Shown here: positions 1 through 5,739 of the stretch, one piece after another
Position numbering within the stretch: the first letter of the stretch is position 1
How the letters are laid out: each line of letters starts with the position of its first letter
NCBI GenBank assembly: GCA_029262935.1
Contig: JAJCYK010000465.1
Location: 1 to 9,116, forward strand
Direction: 5' to 3'
From: Cytophagales bacterium
GTDB lineage: Bacteria; Bacteroidota; Bacteroidia; Cytophagales; Cyclobacteriaceae
Length of the DNA: 9,116 bases
The notes under the pieces: model-generated
Database searches by the model: none
What the model saw: only the letters and a program-made list of their open reading frames with translations
Told to the model about the DNA's origin: nothing
Program-made: the position numbers and the translations under genes

Positions 1-1
1 A

Positions 2-508
2 ATCGAAAAACTTGATACGGGAGTACCTATATCATACGATGAATTAGTGGCATTTGACGGACATTTAAATATTCAATTAGATGATAATCAAGGAACCGTT
101 GTGGCACAAGGAGATATCGGAGAAAATGCTTTGACCGGACGATTCCAGCAATTCAACCTTACTGCGGTTGACCCATCTGTAGTAGAAGGAGTGTTAACTA
201 TTGAGGAGCGCGAAAGCGGATTTTCATTAATAAGATTGGGTATGACCAATACGGTAGCTGGAAGGGAACACCCTACAACTTTAAATTTTGGGGCACTTGA
301 TAATGAAAGCGGCGTGGCGGTGACATTAAATCCTGTAATTGGAGAAACTGGAATAGGTCAAACCCATTTGGAAGAGTTGGACGGAGGATTACTGGCCCCC
401 TATACTGCTTTGATAGATTTTCAAGGATTCATCAGAGTTCATTTAGGACCAGCCGGTGAAATGGCCACGGTACTCTCCGAAGGAAACATAGCCTTTATAA
501 GTAATTAG
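2..508 (+). CDS. CHRD-like tandem-repeat protein, C-terminal part (5' end outside the window)
   Basis: The frame is open from base 2, so the GTG at 47 is internal and the true start lies to the left. 168 residues are visible. They resemble the CHRD-like repeat proteins of Bacteroidota, which are secreted and usually contain repeats with a HPAHIH-type histidine motif. Numbering visible residues from 1, residues 1-46 (LDTG, then SYDEL, FDGHLNIQL, VAQGDIG) and 123-168 (LDGG, then PYTAL, FQGFIRVHL, VLSEGNI) are two copies of one element, offset by 122 residues, so the window holds the tail of one repeat and one complete repeat. In the complete repeat the usual histidine motif is reduced to REHPTTLN (88-95), so any metal or ligand role there may be lost. 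The function is unknown; a role in the envelope or outside the cell is inferred. The gene ends just before a terminator and is probably the last in its transcript. Confidence 0.7.
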   Translation: MEKLDTGVPISYDELVAFDGHLNIQLDDNQGTVVAQGDIGENALTGRFQQFNLTAVDPSVVEGVLTIEERESGFSLIRLGMTNTVAGREHPTTLNFGALDNESGVAVTLNPVIGETGIGQTHLEELDGGLLAPYTALIDFQGFIRVHLGPAGEMATVLSEGNIAFISN

Positions 509-530
509 TAGCACCTAGTGGTAAAGAATA

Positions 531-561
531 GAGGGCCTCAAAAACTGAGGTCCTTTTTTTT
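531..561 (+). terminator. Rho-independent terminator after the CHRD-like gene
   Basis: The stem GGGCCTCA (533-540) pairs with TGAGGTCC (546-553) with one G-T wobble. The loop is AAAAC, and a run of eight T follows (554-561). It begins about 25 nt after the stop codon of the CHRD-like gene, the expected place and orientation. It separates that gene from the phosphodiesterase operon. Confidence 0.9.
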
Positions 562-590
562 GTCAACTTTCCTCAAAAAGCCTAGCTTTA
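559..590 (+). promoter_or_regulatory. Candidate Bacteroidetes-type promoter for the GDPD-ltaE-rarA operon
   Basis: TTTG at 559-562 is followed after 20 nt by TAGCTTTA at 583-590. This matches the known Bacteroidetes pattern (TTTG at -33, TAnnTTTG at -7, about 19-20 nt apart) at all but the last base of the -7 element. Transcription would start near 597, giving a leader of about 15 nt before the ATG at 612. The -33 element shares bases with the T-tract of the upstream terminator. This rests on pattern only. Confidence 0.4.
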
Positions 591-611
591 GTCCATTTCA
601 AACTCAATTCA

Positions 612-1532
612 ATGAAACGAGCAACAATCCTCTTAACATGGTGCTGGCTGTTGGCCTTTGGATGCCAGCAACCCTTGCCAGATCGTTCAAATGAAGGCGG
701 GCTAGAGGTGTCTTTACAGGACCTCTTTGAACGGAAGGTCGATCGAGTACCTTTAATAAGCGCGCATCGAGGTGGGCCTTACCCGGGATACCCGGAAAAT
801 TGTATTGAAACTTTTGAGTACGTAATTAGTCAGGTTCCTGTGTTAATCGAATGTGATGTAGCACGTGCGGGAGATGGGACTTTGGTGTTGATGCATGACG
901 AAACATTGGACCGCACCACTACCGGATCCGGAAAAGTAAGTGGCTATACTAGGGATCAGCTAAAGGAACTTCAGTTAGTGGATAATCAAGGACGCAAGAC
1001 TTCCTATAAGATCCCTACGCTTAGAGAAACACTAAAATGGTCTAAAGACAAGGCAATATTAACTGTTGACATCAAACGTTCCGTTCCCTTTGAGGAGGTA
1101 GTAAACATGATTGAAGAGGAGGGCGCACAAGGACACGTGGTTTTAATTACCTACACCATAGGAGCGGCAATAAAATTACACCGTCTTAACCCAGAATTAT
1201 TGCTATCTGTTACCATAAGAAATTCAGAGGAGTTTGATCGATTGAAACAATCAGGCATTTCCTTAAACAAGGTAATCGCCTTTGCCGGAACCTCTGAGCC
1301 CCTGATATCACATTATGATGAGCTGCATGAAGCGGCGATCTTTTGTATACTAGGCACTTTGGGTAATTTAGATCGCAGGGCTCAAGCAAGAGGGGATCAC
1401 ATTTATCAAGACTTTGTAAACCGAGGTGCTGATATTATAGCTACCGATAGACCCCTGGAAGTTGGTGCCGAACTTGCTAAGGTCTACGACTTAACTACTC
1501 CATACAAAAAGGAGCTGGTATCATCCCACTAG
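612..1532 (+). CDS. Glycerophosphodiester phosphodiesterase, lipoprotein
   Basis: This 306-residue protein belongs to the GDPD family, metal-dependent TIM-barrel enzymes that hydrolyse glycerophosphodiesters to sn-glycerol 3-phosphate and an alcohol. The N-terminus is a lipoprotein signal: KR, a hydrophobic stretch, then LLAFGC with C18 as the lipidated cysteine, so it should act in the periplasm or at the outer membrane. The family signature is clear: AHRGG with H52 and R53, PEN at 61-63, IECD with E80 and D82 as metal ligands, MHDETLDRTT with H95 as the second catalytic histidine, VDIK at 152-155, and IATDRP near the C-terminus. The whole barrel is present. Substrate range cannot be read from the sequence; phospholipid head-group salvage is the usual role. 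The ATG is chosen because it gives a proper signal peptide; no clear ribosome binding site precedes it. It is the first gene of a three-gene operon, with 3 nt to the next start. Confidence 0.92.
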   Translation: MKRATILLTWCWLLAFGCQQPLPDRSNEGGLEVSLQDLFERKVDRVPLISAHRGGPYPGYPENCIETFEYVISQVPVLIECDVARAGDGTLVLMHDETLDRTTTGSGKVSGYTRDQLKELQLVDNQGRKTSYKIPTLRETLKWSKDKAILTVDIKRSVPFEEVVNMIEEEGAQGHVVLITYTIGAAIKLHRLNPELLLSVTIRNSEEFDRLKQSGISLNKVIAFAGTSEPLISHYDELHEAAIFCILGTLGNLDRRAQARGDHIYQDFVNRGADIIATDRPLEVGAELAKVYDLTTPYKKELVSSH

Positions 1533-1535
1533 ACC

Positions 1536-2555
1536 ATGAAGATAGACTTAAGAAGCGATACATTTACCACTCCTACTCCGGGTATGCTGGAGCGCATGTT
1601 TAAGACTTCAGTAGGCGATGATGTATTCGGGGAAGACCCTACCGTCAACCAATTGGAGCACAAAATGGCAGCCATGTTCCAAAAAGAGGCGGCAGTGTTT
1701 TGTCCTTCCGGAACGATGACTAATCAGATTGCTATAAAGGTCCACACCCAACCCCAGGACCAGGTAATTTGTGATCAGCGATCTCATGTGTACAACTACG
1801 AGGGTGGTGGTATGGCTTTCAATTCGTTAGTTTCGGCAAAACTTATTGACGGAGATAGGGGTAGAATAAATGCCACACAAGTGAGCTCCTCGTTAAACCC
1901 AGATGATCAACATTTTCCCGTGAGTAAACTGGTAGTCGTTGAAAATACCGTCAATAAAGGAGGAGGGAGTTACTATCAAATTGAGGAAGTAAGACGCATT
2001 CAGGAGGTGGCTAAGAACAACGATTTGCGGATGCACCTTGATGGTGCCAGGTTGTTTAATGCACTAGCTGAAACGGGAGAAAGCACTGGTGAATGGGGAG
2101 CGCTCTTTGACACGATTTCCATTTGCTTATCAAAAGGGCTGGGTGCTCCCGTAGGCTCAGTACTTATTGGTTCCAAAAAATGTATTACTCAGGCACGTAG
2201 GGTTAGGAAAGTACTGGGTGGGGCTATGCGGCAGGCCGGGTTTTTAGCTGCTGCCGGATTGTATGCTTTGGACAATCATCAGGAACTTCTGGTGGCGGAC
2301 AATCAAAGAGCTCGTGTTTTAGGAACCATTTTGGAAGCACAGAGCTACGTAAGCAAAGTACATCCGGTAGATACAAACATCCTCATCTTTGAACTGGACC
2401 AATTGGCTCCTCAACACTTCTTAAATAAACTATCAGAGCATGATGTATTGGCCTTACCTTTTGGAGGTCAAGAAATTCGTATGGTAACACATCTAGGCGT
2501 AGACGACGCAATGTTGGATCGATTCGAAGAGGTGATGAAAAATATGAAGCTTTAA
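1536..2555 (+). CDS. ltaE: Low-specificity L-threonine aldolase
   Basis: This 339-residue PLP enzyme (fold type I, beta-eliminating lyase family) cleaves L-threonine and L-allo-threonine to glycine and acetaldehyde in the cytoplasm. The opening IDLRSDTFTTPT is the family start signature. H84 in SHVYNYEGGG is placed to stack on the PLP ring, and H126 matches the other active-site histidine. HLDGAR (167-172) carries D169 for the PLP nitrogen and R172. SICLSKGLGAPVGS carries K200 as the Schiff-base lysine, and R315 in EIRMVTH should bind the substrate carboxylate. The length is normal for the family and nothing appears missing. The ATG lies 3 nt after the phosphodiesterase stop, and rarA starts 2 nt after this gene's stop, so the three are very likely co-transcribed and translationally coupled. 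The enzyme may also act on other beta-hydroxy amino acids, as low-specificity members do. Confidence 0.95.
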   Translation: MKIDLRSDTFTTPTPGMLERMFKTSVGDDVFGEDPTVNQLEHKMAAMFQKEAAVFCPSGTMTNQIAIKVHTQPQDQVICDQRSHVYNYEGGGMAFNSLVSAKLIDGDRGRINATQVSSSLNPDDQHFPVSKLVVVENTVNKGGGSYYQIEEVRRIQEVAKNNDLRMHLDGARLFNALAETGESTGEWGALFDTISICLSKGLGAPVGSVLIGSKKCITQARRVRKVLGGAMRQAGFLAAAGLYALDNHQELLVADNQRARVLGTILEAQSYVSKVHPVDTNILIFELDQLAPQHFLNKLSEHDVLALPFGGQEIRMVTHLGVDDAMLDRFEEVMKNMKL

Positions 2556-2557
2556 AG

Positions 2558-3820
2558 ATGCTTAAAGACAGTAGACCATTAGCCGAGAGGTTGCGCCCTC
2601 ATAAAGTAGATGACTTATTAGGTCAAAATCATCTGCTGGGTGTAGGCGCCCCACTACGCACTGCCATAGAAAGCGGACATATACCTTCCATGATACTTTG
2701 GGGCCCTCCGGGCGTCGGTAAAACCACCATTGCCAACATTATAGCCAATCAGGCCAATCGTCCCTTTCATACCTTAAGCGCTATAAGCGCCGGAGTTAAA
2801 GATGTACGAGAAGTAATTGCAAAAGCAGCCAACCAAAGCGGGACCATTTTGTTTATTGACGAGATACATCGTTTTAATAAAAGTCAACAAGACGCCTTGC
2901 TGGGGGCAGTGGAAAAGGGCACAATTACGTTGATCGGAGCTACTACGGAAAACCCTTCTTTTGAAGTCAATAGCGCCTTATTATCGCGTAGCCAGGTTTA
3001 CATCTTGCAGTCCCTTTCCGAAGAGGACCTGAAAGCTATCGTATCCAAGGCCTTGGCCGATGATGCCAATTTAAAGGAGCGGGTCATCGACATTCAAGAA
3101 TATGGGGCACTATTTAAATTAAGCGGTGGCGATGCTAGGAGATTACTAAACCTCTTAGAGCTTGCATTAGACACCTACAAAGACGGCGTGCTAACGGATG
3201 AAAAAGTGGTGGCAGTGGCTCAACGGAGAGTGGCGCTCTATGACAAACAAGGAGAGCAACACTATGACATAATATCCGCTTTTATCAAATCCATTCGAGG
3301 TAGCGATCCAAACGCCGCTGTTTACTGGTTGGCCAGGATGATTGAAGGAGGAGAGGATGTTAAATTCATCGCTAGAAGATTAGTAATACTAGCTTCAGAG
3401 GACATAGGAAATGCAAACCCCACCGCTTTAGTTTTAGCAACCAATTGTTTTCAGGCGGTCAACCTAATAGGTTACCCCGAGGCGGAAATTATCCTGTCTC
3501 AGTGTACCACCTATTTGGCATGTTCTGCCAAAAGCAATGCCAGCTATATAGCAATTAAAGATGCCAAAAGACTGGTAAGAGAAAAAGGAGATTTGAATGT
3601 ACCCCTAAGCATTAGAAATGCCCCCACCAAGTTGATGCAACAACAAGGCTACGGAAAGGGTTATGAATATGCCCATAATTACGAAGGTAATTTTGTGGCC
3701 CATGAGTTTATGCCCCAAGAAGTTAGTAACACCAAATTGTATGATCCTGGAGCCAACCCCAGGGAGCAGGAATTGCGAAAAAAACTTAAGTCTATGTGGC
3801 AGGAAAAGTATGGCTATTAA
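2558..3820 (+). CDS. rarA: Replication-associated recombination protein A, AAA+ ATPase (RarA/MgsA)
   Basis: This 420-residue protein is the conserved bacterial homologue of yeast Mgs1 and human WRNIP1. It is an ATPase related to clamp loaders that acts at stalled replication forks and single-strand ends and works with SSB. The order of elements is canonical: the N-terminal PLAERLRP..DLLGQ, Walker A GPPGVGKTT (49-57, K55), Walker B ILFIDEIHRF (D101, E102), sensor 1 around GATTENPS (N132), an arginine finger in LLSRSQ (R144), and sensor 2 in GGDARRLLN (190-198). The C-terminal tetramerisation part begins near residue 235 and includes SAFIKSIRGSDPNAAVYWLARM and ASEDIGNANP. It is full length. It is the last gene of the operon. 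Its TAA stop directly abuts the stop codon of the convergent gene, and no terminator is visible after it. Confidence 0.96.
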   Translation: MLKDSRPLAERLRPHKVDDLLGQNHLLGVGAPLRTAIESGHIPSMILWGPPGVGKTTIANIIANQANRPFHTLSAISAGVKDVREVIAKAANQSGTILFIDEIHRFNKSQQDALLGAVEKGTITLIGATTENPSFEVNSALLSRSQVYILQSLSEEDLKAIVSKALADDANLKERVIDIQEYGALFKLSGGDARRLLNLLELALDTYKDGVLTDEKVVAVAQRRVALYDKQGEQHYDIISAFIKSIRGSDPNAAVYWLARMIEGGEDVKFIARRLVILASEDIGNANPTALVLATNCFQAVNLIGYPEAEIILSQCTTYLACSAKSNASYIAIKDAKRLVREKGDLNVPLSIRNAPTKLMQQQGYGKGYEYAHNYEGNFVAHEFMPQEVSNTKLYDPGANPREQELRKKLKSMWQEKYGY

Positions 3821-4354
3821 TTATTCCAAGGCATGCCTTACATGGTCCACTTCTTCTTTCGTATATATTCCTGATTGAATACTAAAGGTGATAATGTAGT
3901 TGGTGATCTCCTGAGGTAAGTCTTTCATTTTAAAGAGATCTATATTATCCATGATTACGGATTTATCAATTTGAATGTTCTTACTATAGCCAAGATACTT
4001 GGGTATATGATGTTCTACCGCCAGGCGTAAAAATCGAATTTCCAGGTCCTTCATGTCTTGATTCACTGCCATACTAAAGTACTTGCGGGATCTTTTTAGA
4101 TGATGCATTTTCTTAAAAACATTCCAACCCGGTTTTGCCAAGATAGCTTCTGTGGCAGCCTTATAAGCCAACTGTATGGCATTGGGCTTCTGAATACTAT
4201 CCAATTTCTCTATTAACGGGAACGCGTGTTTGTAATCGAGAGTAGTCATATAAAAATTGTGACGTATCTCATCCAACTCCAGAGCTTGACCACAAGCAAA
4301 AATGAAAGGACAAAACCAGATAAGCAGGGTCAGCCTTAGGGATACTTTCTTCAT
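3821..4354 (-). CDS. Small secreted or lipoprotein-like helical protein of unknown function
   Basis: This 177-residue protein starts with a signal sequence: KK, R7, then hydrophobic residues to about 20, ending IFAC. C21 could be a lipobox cysteine (I-F-A-C), or signal peptidase I could cut after CGQA. The rest is predicted mostly helical by eye, with no catalytic motif. It resembles, from memory, a family of uncharacterised Bacteroidota exported proteins that share three blocks: KPNAIQLAYKAATEAILAK (56-74), W-N-x-F-K-K followed by a KRSRKYF helix (77-93), and LEIRFLRLAVEHHIPKYLGY (104-123). The repeating helix pattern suggests a TPR-like scaffold, but this is not firm. It lies 36 nt downstream of the DUF4407 gene on the same strand and is probably co-transcribed with it. 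Its stop codon touches that of convergent rarA. Confidence 0.75.
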   Translation of the reverse strand: MKKVSLRLTLLIWFCPFIFACGQALELDEIRHNFYMTTLDYKHAFPLIEKLDSIQKPNAIQLAYKAATEAILAKPGWNVFKKMHHLKRSRKYFSMAVNQDMKDLEIRFLRLAVEHHIPKYLGYSKNIQIDKSVIMDNIDLFKMKDLPQEITNYIITFSIQSGIYTKEEVDHVRHALE

Positions 4355-4390
4355 AACCCCAGATTAACAAATTTCTACCACATTTGGTTT

Positions 4391-5452
4391 CTAAGTACGA
4401 CTAACATAAGCAACAGGATCGATATCCGGTGTTACTTCTTGCTCAGGTTCAGGAGCTGTGTGTTTCGAAATGCGTTCTCCGGTATCGTAAGAGTATTTGG
4501 TAGTTTGCTCCACACGATACATGTCAAAGCCATGTTCGTGGGTATTAAGTAAATCATCGTAAGGTCCTTTACCCCCTATTAATTTTACAAAAACGGGGGC
4601 CGTTTCGATAGCAATAAATAAAAGTATAATAAAGATATTGGCCCAATAAATGGGTTTACTTTTCTTGGTTAAATTGCCCAAGGCATCTATACGTGCGGCC
4701 AGCCCATCGTACTTCTCACGATTGAGTCCCGCTATTTCCTCACTGTAGGCCATTTGCAACATTTCAATATTGCGTTGTTTATCAGCAACTAAGGAGTCAT
4801 TCTGTGCTTTCAATGATAATAGTTCAGCATCGGCCCGATCGGCATCATCTTTTTTCACTTTGTATATGGGTCCTAGGTTACGGCGCATACTACCCCCAGT
4901 ACCGTCGGCTTCTTGCTGAGCCAAGCTTCGCAAATCGTTTCGGACAGTTTCTTTTTCGGTCACTTCCATTTTGAGGCCTTCAACTTCCTCATTGAGTATC
5001 ATAATACTGGGCGCGAATCGGGCCTTTATGGTGTCCTCTTGCTTTTTAAAAAGCGCTTGCTCCATTAGTATTAATTCCCCGTTAATCTCGGATTCAAACA
5101 TTTTCAATTCTAAGGGCTTGGAAATAACAAAAGCCAGTAGCACTGCCAATATTAGCCTGGGAATGGCCGTTCGTAACTCCTTCCAGAAATTCCCCTCTTT
5201 CCTCATGCTGGACACAATGTAGCGATCGAGATTGAAAATCATGGCTCCCCATATCGCTCCAAATATAATTGCAGGTAAGTAGCTGTCGAATACCGTATAA
5301 AGGGCATATCCTGCGGCCAGAGCGGCAAATATTCCTGTAAATAAAACGGTTGCTCCGATTCCCGTGTATTTACTGTTTTCCGTGGGGCAACGATTCAGAA
5401 GTTCAGGGCTGGCGCCAGAACAAAACCAAAAAAATTCTTTAATATTTTTCAT
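4391..5452 (-). CDS. DUF4407 family four-helix membrane protein with a coiled-coil domain
   Basis: This 353-residue protein matches the DUF4407 family, common in Bacteroidota and without a known function. Visible membrane segments are about residues 32-55, 60-77, 99-114 and 268-290. Family landmarks are NLDRYIV (74-80), ISKPLELKMFE (110-120) and ETAPVFVKLI (283-292). Between the third and fourth helices lies a charged helical region (about 117-262) rich in E, K, Q and D, probably coiled coil, broken by a Gly-rich patch GTGGSMRRNLGPIY (184-197). The C-terminal tail (about 330-353) is acidic and proline-rich and probably disordered. With four membrane spans the large helical domain and both termini lie on defined sides, but I cannot fix which. 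The ATG gives the usual short N-terminus (KEFFWFCSGA). It follows a 287-bp gap, so it probably has its own promoter, and it precedes the small secreted protein by 36 nt. Confidence 0.88.
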   Translation of the reverse strand: MKNIKEFFWFCSGASPELLNRCPTENSKYTGIGATVLFTGIFAALAAGYALYTVFDSYLPAIIFGAIWGAMIFNLDRYIVSSMRKEGNFWKELRTAIPRLILAVLLAFVISKPLELKMFESEINGELILMEQALFKKQEDTIKARFAPSIMILNEEVEGLKMEVTEKETVRNDLRSLAQQEADGTGGSMRRNLGPIYKVKKDDADRADAELLSLKAQNDSLVADKQRNIEMLQMAYSEEIAGLNREKYDGLAARIDALGNLTKKSKPIYWANIFIILLFIAIETAPVFVKLIGGKGPYDDLLNTHEHGFDMYRVEQTTKYSYDTGERISKHTAPEPEQEVTPDIDPVAYVSRT

Positions 5453-5739
5453 AAAATACTGCTTAACACATTATTGTAAACGACGATTTCCGTCAAATAT
5501 TCCCTAAAGACCGCACTTTGATATCATTTGCGTAAAAAAAATGAACACCTGTTTGATAGCAAAAGCTCAAATTGCGTGCCTTGAAAAGTAATTTACTGAT
5601 AATCAATAATTTATGATAGTATATTTGACCCTAGAAATTTCAATACGTCCATCTTCGAACACATGTTCGGTCGATATTGGACACCCCTTTTTGCCCATAT
5701 TCAACCTTTATTGGGGGGTGACTATTAGGTAGTCTGTAA
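5453..5739. other. AT-rich intergenic region upstream of the DUF4407 gene
   Basis: This 287-bp gap between the acylase stop and the DUF4407 start is the longest noncoding stretch in the window. On the minus strand, AATATTTG (5501 down to 5494) is one base from the Bacteroidetes -7 element and would leave a leader of about 35 nt, but no TTG or TTTG lies at the right distance upstream, so the promoter call is weak. A GACG/CGTC stem around GAAAT overlaps it. An inverted repeat sits at 5656-5669. I see no convincing rho-independent terminator for the acylase gene. A possible CACCCC/GGGGTG pairing just after its stop has a loop of about 27 nt and no T-run. No convincing gene or structured RNA is visible. 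Confidence 0.5.
5656..5669. promoter_or_regulatory. Inverted repeat CGAAC-N4-GTTCG, possible operator
   Basis: CGAACA (5656-5661) and TGTTCG (5664-5669) form a near-perfect dyad about 205 bp upstream of the DUF4407 start. It fits CGAAC-N4-GTTCG, the LexA (DinR) box described for Gram-positive bacteria. Whether any LexA in this lineage uses such a site is not known to me, and the site is far from the likely promoter. It may be a binding site for another repressor, or chance. Confidence 0.25.

Noticed and set aside
47..49. GTG as the start codon of the first gene
   Set aside because: The frame is open to base 2, and the residues before the GTG align with the second repeat copy, so the gene begins outside the window.
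3779..3797. ACTTAAGT followed by a T-run (minus strand) as a terminator for the small secreted protein gene
   Set aside because: The four-base arms have no loop and cannot form a stable hairpin; the run is part of rarA coding sequence.
3828..3839. Palindrome AAGGCATGCCTT as a bidirectional terminator
   Set aside because: There is no loop and no T-run on either side, and it lies within coding sequence.
5620..5627. Exact TATATTTG match to the Bacteroidetes -7 element on the plus strand
   Set aside because: No TTG or TTTG lies at the right distance upstream and no plus-strand gene follows; it would fire antisense into the acylase gene. Probably chance in AT-rich DNA.
5613..5732. A 39-residue plus-strand open frame in the intergenic gap
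   Set aside because: It has no recognisable motif, no ribosome binding site, and a composition like translated noncoding DNA.
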